From the NCBI RefSeq assembly GCF_003330845.1, contig NZ_CP026121.1, positions 4,631,501 through 4,695,500 on the forward strand: 64,000 nt of DNA, read 5' to 3'. A program made the translations under genes and the position numbers. Position 1 is the first letter of the stretch; each line of letters opens with the position of its first letter. Shown one piece after another: positions 55,098-64,000 of the stretch. Source of the stretch: Streptomyces sp. Go-475. GTDB lineage: Bacteria; Actinomycetota; Actinomycetes; Streptomycetales; Streptomycetaceae. Under the pieces are notes generated by a model. That model searched no databases. It worked only from the letters and a program-made list of their open reading frames with translations, and had not been told where the DNA came from.

Positions 55098-56120
55098 ATG
55101 CCCATCGCAACTCCCGAGGTCTACAACGAGATGCTGGACCGGGCGAAGGCAGGGAAGTTCGCCTACCCGGCCATCAACGTGACCTCCACCCAGACCCTGC
55201 ACGCGGCCCTGCGCGGTTTCGCTGAGGCGGAGAGCGACGGCATCGTCCAGATCTCCACGGGTGGCGCCGAGTTCCTGGGCGGCCAGTACAACAAGGACAT
55301 GGTGACCGGCGCGGTCGCCCTGGCCGAGTTCGCGCACATCGTCGCCGAGAAGTACCCGGTGAACATCGCGCTGCACACGGACCACTGCCCCAAGGACAAG
55401 CTCGACGGGTACGTACGTCCGCTGCTGGCCCTGTCCAAGAAGCGCGTGGACGCCGGTCTGGCCCCGCTGTTCCAGTCGCACATGTGGGACGGCTCCGCCG
55501 AGACCCTCGCCGACAACCTGGAGATCGCGCAGGAGCTGCTGGAGCAGGCCCGCGCCGCGAAGATCATCCTCGAGGTGGAGATCACCCCGACCGGTGGCGA
55601 GGAGGACGGCGTCTCCCACGAGATCAACGACTCCCTGTACACCACGGTCGACGACGCGATCCGCACCGCCGAGGCCCTCGGCCTGGGCGAGAAGGGCCGC
55701 TACCTGCTCGCCGCGTCCTTCGGCAACGTGCACGGCGTGTACAAGCCGGGCAACGTCGTCCTCCGCCCCGAGCTGCTGAAGGAGCTGAACGAGGGCGTCG
55801 CCGCCAAGTTCGGCAAGGCCTCGCCGTTCGACTTCGTCTTCCACGGCGGCTCCGGCTCCACGGAGGAGGAGATCCGCACGGCGCTGGAGAACGGCGTCGT
55901 GAAGATGAACATCGACACGGACACCCAGTACGCCTTCACGCGCCCGGTCGCGGACCACATGTTCCGCAACTACGACGGCGTCCTGAAGGTCGACGGCGAG
56001 GTCGGCAACAAGAAGACCTACGACCCGCGCACCTGGGGCAAGCTCGCCGAGGCCTCCATGGCCGCGCGCGTCGTCGAGGCCTGCGGCCACCTGCGCTCGA
56101 CCGGCACGAAGATCAAGTAA
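55098..56120 (+). CDS. fba: Class II fructose-bisphosphate aldolase
   Basis: 340 aa, ATG 55098 with CAAGGAGCGG upstream. Zinc ligands in NIALHTDHCPKDK near 95 and ASFGNVHGVYKPGN near 215; FVFHGGSGSTEEEIRTALENGVVKMNIDTDTQYAF near 255 is the phosphate-binding and substrate loop. It cleaves fructose 1,6-bisphosphate in glycolysis. Monocistronic, with a perfect terminator at 56141. Confidence 0.98.
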   Translation: MPIATPEVYNEMLDRAKAGKFAYPAINVTSTQTLHAALRGFAEAESDGIVQISTGGAEFLGGQYNKDMVTGAVALAEFAHIVAEKYPVNIALHTDHCPKDKLDGYVRPLLALSKKRVDAGLAPLFQSHMWDGSAETLADNLEIAQELLEQARAAKIILEVEITPTGGEEDGVSHEINDSLYTTVDDAIRTAEALGLGEKGRYLLAASFGNVHGVYKPGNVVLRPELLKELNEGVAAKFGKASPFDFVFHGGSGSTEEEIRTALENGVVKMNIDTDTQYAFTRPVADHMFRNYDGVLKVDGEVGNKKTYDPRTWGKLAEASMAARVVEACGHLRSTGTKIK

Positions 56121-56140
56121 GTCCCGGTCCCCCGCGCGTC

Positions 56141-56170
56141 GAGCCCGGCACCTGCTCAGGTGCCGGGCTC
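56141..56170 (+). terminator. Terminator of the aldolase gene
   Basis: Perfect 14-bp stem GAGCCCGGCACCTG / CAGGTGCCGGGCTC with a 2-nt loop. Confidence 0.92.
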
Positions 56171-56187
56171 TTCCGTATGCTCCCTGC

Positions 56188-57655
56188 ATGCCCGACGTCC
56201 GGCTGGCATCACCTCAGGGCCGGTGGATCCTGCTCACCACCGTCCTCGGCTCCAGCATGGCGCTGCTGGACTCCACCGTCGTCAACGTCGCCCTGCCGCG
56301 CATCGGCCGCGACCTCGACGCGGACCTGGCCGCCCTGCAGTGGACGGTCAACGCGTACATGGTCACGCTGGCCGGGCTGATCCTGCTGGGCGGGGCGCTC
56401 GGGGACCGGTTCGGGCGGCGGAAGGTGTTCGTCGTCGGCGTGGTGTGGTTCGCGGTGGCCTCGCTGCTGTGCGGGATCGCGCCGAACGCGCAGGTGCTCA
56501 TCGCCGCGCGTGCCCTGCAAGGGGTGGGTGGCGCGCTGCTCACGCCCGGCTCGCTGGCGCTGATCCAGGCCTCCTTCCATCCCGACGACCGGGGGCGGGC
56601 CGTGGGCCTGTGGTCCGGGTTCGGCGGGATCGGGGCGGCGGTCGGGCCGTTCGTCGGGGGCTGGCTGGTGGACGGGCCGGGCTGGCGGTGGGTGTTCCTG
56701 CTGAACGTGCCGCTCGCGGCGCTGTGCGTGCCGGTCGCGCTGCGGCACGTGCCCGAGTCCGGGGACGCCAGGGCGCACGGGCGGTTCGACGTGCTCGGGG
56801 CGGTGCTGGGGGCGGTGGCGCTCGCGCTGGTGACGTACGCGCTGATCGAGGCCGGGGCGGGCGGAGCCGTGGCGGTGGTCTCGGCGGTGGCCGGGGTGGC
56901 AGCTGCCTGTCGCGTTCGTGGTCGTCGAGCGGCGGCGGGCCGAGCCGATGATGCCGCCGGACATCTTCGCGTCGCGGCAGTTCACGGCGGTCAATCTCGT
57001 GACCTTGTGCGTGTACGCGGCGCTGGGCGGGTTCTTCTTCCTCGCCGCGCTGCAGTTGCAGGTCGTCGTCGGCTACTCGGCCCTCGCGGCCGGTACGGCG
57101 CTGCTGCCCACGACCGTGCTGATGCTGCTGCTGTCCGCGCGGTCGGGGGAGCTGGCCGACCGGATCGGGCCGCGGGTGCCGCTGACGGTGGGGCCGCTGC
57201 TGTGCGCGGCGGGGATGCTGCTGATGCTGCGGGTCGGGCCGGGGGCGTCCTACCCGGCCGATGTGCTGCCGGCGCTGGTGGTGCTCGGGCTGGGGATGGT
57301 GACGCTGGTGGCGCCGCTGACGGCGACCGTGCTGGGGTCCGTGGACGTGGCGCGGGCCGGGCTGGCCAGTGGGATCAACAACGCGGCGGCGCGGGCGGCG
57401 GGGCTGGTGGCGGTGGCGGCGTTGCCGTTGCTGGCGGGGATGGGGGAGGAGGCGTATCGGACGCCGGGGGCCTTCGACGCGGCGTTCGGGCGGGCGATGG
57501 GATGGTGTGCGGGGGCGTTGGTGGTGGGGGCGTCGGTCGCTGTCGCGGTGGTGCGGAGGCCGCCGGCGGGGTGCAGGCGGCCGGAGTGTCTGCGGCATGG
57601 GGGTGTGTCGGCGCCGCCGTTGGAGGGGGAGCCGGTGCGGAAGCGGTTGCCGTAG
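56188..57655 (+). pseudogene. MFS drug exporter (EmrB/QacA, DHA2 type), frameshifted
   Basis: The first 235 codons from ATG 56188 encode a normal DHA2 transporter N-terminus (STVVNVALPRIGRDL, LQWTVNAYMVTLAGL, GGALGDRFGRRKVFV, GPFVGGWLVDGPGWRWVFL). At about 56890-56905 the reading continues in the +1 frame: QLPVAFVVVERRRAEPMMPP, then the remaining helices to 57655 (LVTLCVYAALGGFFFLAAL, GLASGINNAAARAAGLV, REP-like end EGEPVRKRLP). One extra base, or two missing, breaks the gene. Either a real null mutation or a sequencing error. The uninterrupted first frame runs on to 58179 as nonsense. Confidence 0.85.
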
Positions 57656-57803
57656 GCGCGGTCGTGCGGGTGCTCGGCGTCGGTGCTGAGGCCGGGTGGG
57701 TCCGCAGCCCGGGGGGAGCGGGGTGCCTCCACGACTGCCCGCGGTTGAGCGGCCGCGTGGGCTTGGGTGTCCGCTGGTCTGTCGTATGGCGCAGACTTGG
57801 GGC

Positions 57804-58217
57804 ATGTCCATTCACGAGAACCTCCTCGGGGGTCCGCCCCCGACGCATCTCCCCGACGACCCCGGGCCCCGGGAAATGCTCGCGTCGGGTGCTTCGCCCG
57901 TCGACGTCGCCGCAGCTCACCCCACCTCCTCGCTCGCCTGGGCGCAGCTCGCCGACGAGGCGTTCGAGCGGGGCGCGGCCGTGGAGTCGTACGCGTACGC
58001 CCGTACGGGCTACCACCGCGGTCTGGACGCGCTGCGCCGCAACGGCTGGAAGGGCCACGGCCCGGTGCCGTGGGAGCACGAGCCGAACCGCGGCTTCCTG
58101 CGGGCCCTGCACGCCCTGGCCCGTGCCGCGCAGGCGATCGGCGAGCAGGAGGAGTACGAGCGCTGCTCGCAGTTCCTGAAGGACTCCTCGCCGACGGCGG
58201 CGCAGGTCCTGGGCTGA
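57804..58217 (+). CDS. DUF3151 family protein
   Basis: 137 aa from ATG 57804. The chain MSIHENLLGGPPPTHLPDDP, AAHPTSSLAWAQLADEAFE, YARTGYHRGLDALRRNGWKG and EHEPNRGFLRALHALARAAQ matches DUF3151, a compact helical, TPR-like family conserved in actinobacteria. Function unknown. Strong conservation suggests a housekeeping role. Confidence 0.92.
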   Translation: MSIHENLLGGPPPTHLPDDPGPREMLASGASPVDVAAAHPTSSLAWAQLADEAFERGAAVESYAYARTGYHRGLDALRRNGWKGHGPVPWEHEPNRGFLRALHALARAAQAIGEQEEYERCSQFLKDSSPTAAQVLG

Positions 58218-58371
58218 CGAACAGCCCGTGTGCGTGAGGCCCGGCCGTCCCGAGCGGGCGGGCCTTGCGGTTTCGGGGGACGATTGCGGAGTATGCCCCT
58301 GGGGACCGGGGCCCCCGTGCCGGCATCGGCAGGGGCGGACCGCTACCCGGAGTTATCTGCAGGAGACAGCG

Positions 58372-59202
58372 ATGTCCCACGAGGCTCACGAGCCCGAGAC
58401 CCCGCATCTCGACTTCCAGGGCACGACGCCGTACGAGGACTACGTCAAGGCGGACGTGCTCACCCACCTCCAGCACACCCTCTCCGACGATCCCGGAGAG
58501 ATGGTCTTCCTGGTGACGACCCAGGTGATGGAGCTGTGGTTCACCGTCATCGTCCACGAGTGGGAGACGGCGGCCCGCGCGCTCAGGGGCGACGACGTGC
58601 CCACCGCCACCGCCGCGCTGAAGCGGTCCGTGCGCGAGCTGGAGGCGCTGAACGCCTCCTGGAGGCCGCTGGCCCAGCTCACGCCGGCCCAGTTCAACTC
58701 GTACCGCGGCGCCCTCGGCGAGGGCTCCGGCTTCCAGTCGGCGATGTACCGGCGCCTGGAGTTCCTGCTCGGCGAGAAGTCCGCGTCCATGCTCGTCCCG
58801 CACCGGGGTGCGCCGCGGGCGCACGCCGAGCTGGAGAAGGCGCTGCACGAGCCGAGCCTGTACGACGAGGTCGTGCGGCTGCTCGCGCGGCGCGGGCACG
58901 ACATCCCGGAGGCCGTGCTGCGGCGCGACGTGTCCCGGCGCTACGAGCCGTCGCCGGAGGTGGAGGCGGCCTGGGCGGCCGTCTACTCCGGTGACGAGAG
59001 CGACGAGCTCGCCCGCCTCGGCGAGGCGCTGAGCGATGTCGCCGAGCTGGTGTGGCGCTGGCGCAACGACCATCTCGTCGCCACGCGGCGCGCGATGGGC
59101 GCCAAGGCCGGCACGGGCGGTTCCGCCGGGGTGGCCTGGCTGGAGAAGCGCGCGCAGAAGAACGTCTTCCCCGAGCTGTGGACGGCGCGGTCGTATGTCT
59201 GA
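58372..59202 (+). CDS. kynA: Tryptophan 2,3-dioxygenase
   Basis: 276 aa, ATG 58372 after AGGAGACAGCG. YEDYVKADVLTHLQHTLSDDP, LVTTQVMELWFTVIVHEWE near 46-65 (substrate and haem region), SGFQSAMYRRLEFLLGEKS near 120 and VWRWRNDHLVATRRAMGAK near 225 with the proximal haem His are diagnostic. First step of the kynurenine pathway: L-tryptophan to N-formylkynurenine. It overlaps kynU by 8 bp. Confidence 0.97.
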   Translation: MSHEAHEPETPHLDFQGTTPYEDYVKADVLTHLQHTLSDDPGEMVFLVTTQVMELWFTVIVHEWETAARALRGDDVPTATAALKRSVRELEALNASWRPLAQLTPAQFNSYRGALGEGSGFQSAMYRRLEFLLGEKSASMLVPHRGAPRAHAELEKALHEPSLYDEVVRLLARRGHDIPEAVLRRDVSRRYEPSPEVEAAWAAVYSGDESDELARLGEALSDVAELVWRWRNDHLVATRRAMGAKAGTGGSAGVAWLEKRAQKNVFPELWTARSYV

Positions 59203-60379
59203 GCTGAGCGTGCGCGCGGAGAAGCTGGACGCCGCCGACGAACTGGGCGGCAAGCGCGGCGAGTTCGTCCTCGACGACGTGGTCTACCTCGACGGCAACT
59301 CCCTCGGCGCGCTGCCGGCCGTCGTGCCCGGGCGGGTCGAGGACGTCGTCCGCCGCCAGTGGGGCGAACTGCGCATCCGGTCCTGGGAGGAGAGCGGCTG
59401 GTGGACCGCGCCCGAGCGGATCGGAGACCGGATCGCCCCGCTGGTCGGGGCCGCGTCCGGGCAGATCGTGGTCGGGGACTCCACCAGCGTCAACGTCTTC
59501 AAGGCACTGGTGGGCGCGGTGCGCATGGCCGAGGAGGGGCGCGACGAGATCGTCATCGACGCCACGACCTTCCCGACCGACGGGTACATCGCCGAGTCCG
59601 CCGCCCGGCTGACCGGCCGCACGCTGCGGCCCGTGGCACCGGCGGACGTCCCGGCCGCGCTGGGCGACCGTACCGCCGCCGTGCTCCTCAACCACGTCGA
59701 CTACCGCACCGGCCGGCTGCACGACCTGCCGGGACTGACGGCCGCCGTGCACCGGGCCGGGGCGTACGTCGTGTGGGACCTGTGCCACAGCGCGGGCGCG
59801 CTGCCGGTCGGGCTCGACGAGCACGGGGTGGACCTGGCGGTCGGCTGCACCTACAAGTACCTGAACGGCGGGCCTGGTTCACCGGCGTACCTGTATGTGC
59901 GGCGGGAGCTGCAGGACAGGTTCGACTCGCCGCTGCCCGGCTGGAACTCCCACGCCGAGCCGTTCGGGATGCGGACCGGCTACGAGCCGGCCTCCGGTGC
60001 CCCGCGCGGCCGGGTCGGTACGCCCGACATCCTCTCCATGCTCGCCCTGGAAGCGGCCCTGGAGGTGTGGGACGGGGTGTCGGTGGCGGCCGTGCGGGCC
60101 AAGTCCCTCGCGCTGACGGACTTCTTCCTGGAGTGCGTCGCGGAGTACGTGCCCGAGGGGCGGGTCGAGTGCGTGACGCCGGTGGCGCACGAGGAGCGGG
60201 GCAGCCAGGTCGCGCTGCGCTGCGGTGACGCCGGTGACGTGATGAAACGGCTGATCGAGCAGGGTGTGGTCGGCGACTTCCGGGCGCCGGACGTGCTGCG
60301 CTTCGGGTTCACCCCGCTGTACGTCGGGTTCGCCGAGGTGGAGCGGGCGGCCCGGGTGCTGGCCCGGACGCTGGCGTGA
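59195..60379 (+). CDS. kynU: Kynureninase
   Basis: 394 aa, ATG 59195. YLDGNSLGALP near 29, NHVDYRTGRLHDLPGLTAAVHRAG near 166, VWDLCHSAGALPVGLDEHGVDLAVGCTYKYLNGGPG with the PLP lysine near 219, and RVGTPDILSMLALEAAL near 275. Cleaves kynurenine to anthranilate and alanine. Translationally coupled to kynA. Confidence 0.97.
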   Translation: MSELSVRAEKLDAADELGGKRGEFVLDDVVYLDGNSLGALPAVVPGRVEDVVRRQWGELRIRSWEESGWWTAPERIGDRIAPLVGAASGQIVVGDSTSVNVFKALVGAVRMAEEGRDEIVIDATTFPTDGYIAESAARLTGRTLRPVAPADVPAALGDRTAAVLLNHVDYRTGRLHDLPGLTAAVHRAGAYVVWDLCHSAGALPVGLDEHGVDLAVGCTYKYLNGGPGSPAYLYVRRELQDRFDSPLPGWNSHAEPFGMRTGYEPASGAPRGRVGTPDILSMLALEAALEVWDGVSVAAVRAKSLALTDFFLECVAEYVPEGRVECVTPVAHEERGSQVALRCGDAGDVMKRLIEQGVVGDFRAPDVLRFGFTPLYVGFAEVERAARVLARTLA

Positions 60380-60565
60380 GCCCCGGCGGGGCCGGGAATC
60401 CGCTGTGCGGGCCCGGCCCCGCCGCACGTCGGCGCCGCGCCGCTCGGTCTTCACCCAGCGTGACATCCCCGTGTCCCCGCATGTCACGCGCCTGATACCG
60501 TCCCGGCCAACGGCTGAACTCTCAACTGGTACGCCCCGTACGGTTCATCGCTGGAAGGTTGGAGC

Positions 60566-61432
60566 ATGACGGACGACGTCGCAGCAGCACGGGCCGCGGC
60601 CGAGGAGAAGTCGGTGTTCTCCCACGCGCCCGTCGACCCCGACGCCACCGCGGCCTACGGCGACCACCCCGACCAGGTGATCGACTTCTACGCCCCGCGC
60701 GGGCAGGGCGGCCCGGGCGGCCCCGCCCCGGTCGTCCTCGTACTGCACGGCGGTGCCTGGCGCGCGCCGTACGACCGGCGCCACGTCAGCCCCTTCGCGG
60801 ACTTCCTCGCCCGCCGCGGGTTCGCCGTGGCCAGCGCCGAGTACCGGCGCGGTGGCGGCGACGACCCCGTGGCGGGCCGCTGGCCCGACACCTTCGACGA
60901 CGTCGCCGCCGCGCTGGAGGCCCTCCCCGCGCTGGTCCGGGAGCTGCTGCCGCAGGCCGACCCGCGCCGGACGGTCCTCACCGGGCACTCGGCGGGCGGG
61001 CACCTCGCGCTGTGGGGCGCGGCCCGGCACGTCCTGCCGGCGGACTCGCCCTGGCGCGCCGGTGGCCCGGCGGCCCTGCGCGGCGTCGTCGCCCTCGCCC
61101 CGATCGCGGACCTCGCGGTCGCCGACAAGCTGGACGTGTGCGGGGGTGCCGTGCGCCAACTCCTCGGCGGCGACGAGCACTTCGCCGAGCGGCAGCCGTA
61201 CGCGGACCCGGCGCTGCTGCTGCCCACCGGCATCGCCACCACCCTCGTCCAGGGCCGCGCGGACCTCGTGGTGCCGCAGGCGGTCGCCGAGTCGTACGCG
61301 GACGCGGCGGCGAAGGCCGGGGAGATGGTGGGGGTGACGCTGCTCGAGGACGTCGGGCACTTCCCGCTCATCGACCCGGCGGCGGACGCCTGCGCCGTGG
61401 TGGCGGAGGAGATCGCGCAGCTGGCCTGGTGA
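60566..61432 (+). CDS. Alpha/beta hydrolase, arylformamidase-like (putative kynurenine formamidase)
   Basis: 288 aa, ATG 60566 with GGAAGGTTGGAG upstream. An HGGAW oxyanion motif near 60 (VLVLHGGAWRAPYD), nucleophile elbow TGHSAGGHLALWGAA near 137-151, Asp in VQGRADLVVP near 230 and His in EDVGHFPLID near 265: a complete catalytic triad. HGG-W motif hydrolases include KynB-type formamidases that turn N-formylkynurenine into kynurenine, which is the step missing between kynA and kynU just upstream. Its own 186-bp upstream region suggests a separate promoter. Confidence 0.78.
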   Translation: MTDDVAAARAAAEEKSVFSHAPVDPDATAAYGDHPDQVIDFYAPRGQGGPGGPAPVVLVLHGGAWRAPYDRRHVSPFADFLARRGFAVASAEYRRGGGDDPVAGRWPDTFDDVAAALEALPALVRELLPQADPRRTVLTGHSAGGHLALWGAARHVLPADSPWRAGGPAALRGVVALAPIADLAVADKLDVCGGAVRQLLGGDEHFAERQPYADPALLLPTGIATTLVQGRADLVVPQAVAESYADAAAKAGEMVGVTLLEDVGHFPLIDPAADACAVVAEEIAQLAW

Positions 61433-61439
61433 GGCCGGT

Positions 61440-61885
61440 CGCGGATAACGGGGTGGTGGCCGTCCGCGGATGACGCCGTGGTGGCCGTCGCGGATGACGC
61501 GGTGGTGGTGGTCCGCGTGACGCCGTGGTGGCCGTCGCGGATGACGCCATGTTGGCGGTCCGCGTGACGCCGTGGTGGCCGACGCGCGTGACGCGGTGGT
61601 GGCCGTCGCGGATGCTGCGGTGGTGGTCGTCGCGGATGACGCGGTGGTGGCGGTCCGCGTGACGCCGTGGTGGCCGACGCGCGTGACGCGGTGGTGGCCG
61701 TCGCGGATGCTGCGGTGGTGGCCGTCGCGGATGACGCGGTGGTGGCGGTCCGCGTGACGCCGTGGTGGCCGACGCGCGTGACGCCGTGGTGGCCGTCGCG
61801 GATGCTGCGGTGGTGGCCGTCGCGGATGACGCGGTGGTGGCGGTCCGCGTGACGCCGTGGTGGCCGTCGCGCATGACGCCGTAGC
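61440..61885. repeat. 24-bp tandem repeat tract with a 95-bp higher-order period
   Basis: About 18 copies of GTGGTGGCCGTCGCGGATGA plus CGCG-like unit (23-24 bp). Blocks of four variants recur with an exact 95-bp period (the GACGCGCGTGACG variant at about 61579, 61674 and 61769). The tract fills the gap 61433-62024; all frames through it stay open but are repeat translations, not genes. A short unique stretch 61890-62020 holds the next gene's promoter region. Confidence 0.9.
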
Positions 61886-62024
61886 GTCCGTCCCCGGTCA
61901 TACCCGTAGTACCTGAGAGCCACTCCCGAGGTGAGCTCCGCGGTGGGACGCGGACGACGGGGCCCGCTCCGTACCTTCCCTTTCACACGGACCCGATGGC
62001 CGGGTGCGGTGGAGGGGGACGACC

Positions 62025-63008
62025 ATGGGGTGGGCATCGGGATACCGCCGGCGCGCCGGGCGGTGGCGCCGGGCCGTGCTGGCCGCCCTGGTCACGGGCG
62101 CGGTGGTGCTCCCGCTCTCCGGCGCGGTGCGGCCGGACATCCCCGCGCCGGCACCCGCGTCCCTCGCCCCGCTCAGCGCGGCCACACTCGCCGACGCGTA
62201 CGCGGCGAACCGCGCCAACGCCGCCGAGGCGGCCCGCATGGCCGCGGCCCACCACGACCGGGACCGGGCCGCGACGGACCGTTCCCTGGCCGCCCCGGCC
62301 CGGCACCTCCTCCGGTTCGACGGCCGCGGCCCCGGCCGGGTGACGGAGGTCCTGGGCGACCTCGCCCAGGCCGACCGCATCGCCGTCCTGGTGCCCGGCT
62401 CCGACACGAGCCTCGACACCTACGGCCGGTTCCACGCCGCCGCCTCCGCCCTGTACGGGCAGCTCGCCCGGCAGGCCCCGGCGGGCACGCGCACCGCGGT
62501 CGTGGCCTGGCTGGGCTACGAGACGCCGGGCACGGTCAGCACCACCGTCACGACGACCGGCAGGGCGGAGCAGGCGGCCCCGGGGCTGCGCGCGCTCGTG
62601 GCCGACCTGCGGGCCGTCTCGGCCGGCGCACCGCGCATCGCGCTGCTGTGCCACTCCTACGGCTCGGTCGTCTGCGGCCGGGCCGCGCCCGGACTCGCCG
62701 TCGACGACATCGCGCTCCTCGGCAGCCCCGGCACCGGCGCCGGCTCCGCCGCCGCCCTGCACACCCGCGCCCGCGTCTGGGCGGCCCGCGGCGCCGACGA
62801 CTGGGTGGCGCACGTCCCGCACGTCAGCGCCGGCCTGTTCGGCACCACGGTCGGCTTCGGCACCGACCCCGTCTCCCGGGCCTTCGGCGCCCGGGTCTTC
62901 GCGGCCGGCGACGGCGGCCACAGCGACTACTTCAGCCCGGGTTCGACGTCCCTCGCCAACCTGGCGCGGATCGTCCTGGGCGAGAGCGAGGCGGTGACCC
63001 ATGACTGA
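62025..63008 (+). CDS. DUF1023 alpha/beta hydrolase, secreted
   Basis: 327 aa from ATG 62025 (GGAGGGGG upstream). Signal/anchor helix RAVLAALVTGAVVLPLSGAV, an Ala-rich linker, then the DUF1023 hydrolase: DRIAVLVPGSDTSLDTYGRF near 122, AVVAWLGYETPG near 160, nucleophile motif IALLCHSYGSVVCG near 205-218 (Ser about 210) and GDGGHSDYFSPGS near 295 with the His. Common exported actinomycete esterase/lipase-like family with undefined substrate. It overlaps the downstream acyltransferase gene by 8 bp. Confidence 0.9.
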   Translation: MGWASGYRRRAGRWRRAVLAALVTGAVVLPLSGAVRPDIPAPAPASLAPLSAATLADAYAANRANAAEAARMAAAHHDRDRAATDRSLAAPARHLLRFDGRGPGRVTEVLGDLAQADRIAVLVPGSDTSLDTYGRFHAAASALYGQLARQAPAGTRTAVVAWLGYETPGTVSTTVTTTGRAEQAAPGLRALVADLRAVSAGAPRIALLCHSYGSVVCGRAAPGLAVDDIALLGSPGTGAGSAAALHTRARVWAARGADDWVAHVPHVSAGLFGTTVGFGTDPVSRAFGARVFAAGDGGHSDYFSPGSTSLANLARIVLGESEAVTHD

Positions 63009-64000
63009 CATCGGTGTGCGCGCCGTCCCCCGCGCCCTGCGGCGGGAGGCCGACCGGATCGGCGCGGCCACCCCGGCCGACCGCGACCGGGCCGTGGACG
63101 CCCTGCGCGCCGCCGCGGTCCTCGGCGTCGTCCTCGGGCACTGGCTGGTCACGGCCCTGGTCGCCGACGGCCGCGCCCTGCGCACGGCGAGCCCGCTGCA
63201 GCACATGCCCTGGCTGGCGCCGATCTCCTGGCTGTTCCAGACGCTCGCCGTGTTCTTCCTGGTCGGCGGCCATGTCGCCACCCGGGGCTACGCCTCGGCC
63301 CGCGCCCGGGGCGTCCCCTACCACCGCTGGCTGACGGGCCGGCTGACCCGGCTGTTCAAGCCGGTGCTGGCCGTCCTCGGCCTGTGGACGGTCGCCGCGT
63401 CGGCGCTGCTGCTGTCGGGCGCCGAGTACGGGACGGTCCGGACGCTGGTGAAACTGGCCCTGTCACCGCTGTGGTTCCTCGTGGTGTTCGCGGCGCTGAC
63501 GGCGGCGACCCCGCTGCTGGCCCGGCTGCACCCGCTCTGGCCGCTGGCCGTCGTCCTCCACGTGGACCTGCTGCGCTTCGGCCTCGGCGGGCCCTCCTGG
63601 CTGGGCTGGGTGAACGTCGCGGCGGGCTGGCTGGTGCCCTTCACGCTCGGCGCGGCCTGGACCCGGGGCGAGCTGGAGCGCCGCCGCGCGGGCTGGGTGC
63701 TGCTCGCCGGCGGGGCGGTGGCGACGGCGGCGCTGGTGGCGTGGGCGGGCTACCCGGCGTCGATGGTCGGCGTCCCGGGCGAGGGCAGGTCCAACCTGGA
63801 CCCGCCGACGCTGGCCGTCGTCTGCTTCGGCCTGGCCCAGTGCGGTCTCGCCCTGCTGCTGCGCGAGCGGCTGCGGCGCGCGATGCGCCGGCCCGTCGCC
63901 TGGGCGGCGGTGGCGCTCGTGAACCTCTCCGTGATGACCGTGTTCCTCTGGCACCAGACGGCCCTGATGGCCACCACGGCCACCGGCCTCCTCGCGGGCC
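63001..64000 (+). CDS. Acyltransferase family 3 membrane protein (3' end outside window)
   Basis: ATG 63001, 333 codons seen with no stop. RDRAVDALRAAAVLGVVLGHWLV near 28-50 is the family signature with its conserved Arg and His, followed by [68 protein letters not shown] and MTVFLWHQTALM, about ten membrane helices. Such enzymes O-acylate exported sugars or lipids. It overlaps the hydrolase gene by 8 bp, so the two probably act in the same pathway. Confidence 0.9.
   Translation, partial: MTDIGVRAVPRALRREADRIGAATPADRDRAVDALRAAAVLGVVLGHWLVTALVADGRALRTASPLQHMPWLAPISWLFQTLAVFFLVGGHVATRGYASARARGVPYHRWLTGRLTRLFKPVLAVLGLWTVAASALLLSGAEYGTVRTLVKLALSPLWFLVVFAALTAATPLLARLHPLWPLAVVLHVDLLRFGLGGPSWLGWVNVAAGWLVPFTLGAAWTRGELERRRAGWVLLAGGAVATAALVAWAGYPASMVGVPGEGRSNLDPPTLAVVCFGLAQCGLALLLRERLRRAMRRPVAWAAVALVNLSVMTVFLWHQTALMATTATGLLAG

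Noticed and set aside
57656..58179. C-terminal extension of the MFS protein in its first frame
   Set aside because: Only a read-through of the frameshifted frame into the DUF3151 gene; composition is artefactual.
61440..61885. CRISPR array
   Set aside because: Units are adjacent with no spacers, and variation is within the repeat itself; it is a simple tandem repeat.

Overview
The window is Streptomyces chromosome: GC-rich with strong third-position GC, GTG and TTG starts, purine-rich ribosome binding sites, and a dnaK-grpE-dnaJ-hspR then clpB order that matches what I remember of S. coelicolor. No rRNA or tRNA gene was recognised.

Layout. (1) 1-7.3 kb: the 5' part of a secreted FG-GAP repeat protein, a polysaccharide locus (nucleotide-sugar dehydrogenase, an unlisted-looking 57-aa membrane peptide and a hyaluronan-synthase-like glycosyltransferase, all minus strand), a secreted beta-rich protein and a DUF4234-like membrane protein. 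(2) 7.9-17.3 kb: a membrane-bound Fe-S (CCG-domain) oxidoreductase, an MraY/WecA-like transferase, the dnaK-grpE-dnaJ-hspR heat-shock operon with two HspR (HAIR) operators, and an orphan sugar-binding lipoprotein. (3) 17.3-22.5 kb: a DUF418 membrane protein, three paralogous LuxR-type regulators, and, divergent from two of them, a tiny secreted peptide with two copies of ANTQWP followed by a Rieske-like protein that has lost its cluster ligands. (4) 22.5-29.4 kb: a PPOX-fold oxidoreductase, clpB with its own HAIR, a YbjN-like protein, an NlpC/P60 protein without its catalytic cysteine, and a PLP aminotransferase.

(5) 29.46-49.32 kb: an integrated actinomycete integrative and conjugative element (AICE, about 19.9 kb), bounded by a 13-bp direct repeat inside a longer imperfect match, with repeated GACGGCCC boxes inside both ends. 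Its left third is defence cargo: a NaeI-family restriction enzyme, a C5 cytosine methyltransferase, an AspBHI/Mrr-type (modification-dependent) endonuclease and a DUF4231/SLATT-like membrane protein. Next come a GntR/KorSA-type regulator coupled to a YdcF-like protein, with three palindromic operators between it and a long plus-strand transfer/maintenance operon: small proteins, a Pycsar-effector-like (PycTM) membrane protein, a DUF2637 protein, a GGDEF cyclase, an RRQRL-like zinc protein, an FtsK/TraB translocase, Spd-like membrane proteins, a DNA methylase, a primase-polymerase, a helicase-like ATPase, an iteron array, excisionase and tyrosine integrase.

(6) 49.4-64 kb: host housekeeping genes: a DUF2617 protein, a membrane-anchored spermidine-synthase-like protein, a CoxG-like SRPBCC protein, aldose 1-epimerase, pyrE, class II fructose-bisphosphate aldolase, a frameshifted MFS exporter, a DUF3151 protein, tryptophan dioxygenase, kynureninase and an arylformamidase-like hydrolase (together tryptophan to anthranilate), a 24-bp tandem-repeat tract, a DUF1023 hydrolase and a truncated acyltransferase.

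Best candidates for something undescribed: the ANTQWP peptide / degenerate Rieske / LuxR-pair locus (20.7-22.4 kb), and the cyclase plus PycTM-like pair, both carrying early TTA codons, inside the AICE transfer operon. All assignments come from reading the sequence; no database search was run.
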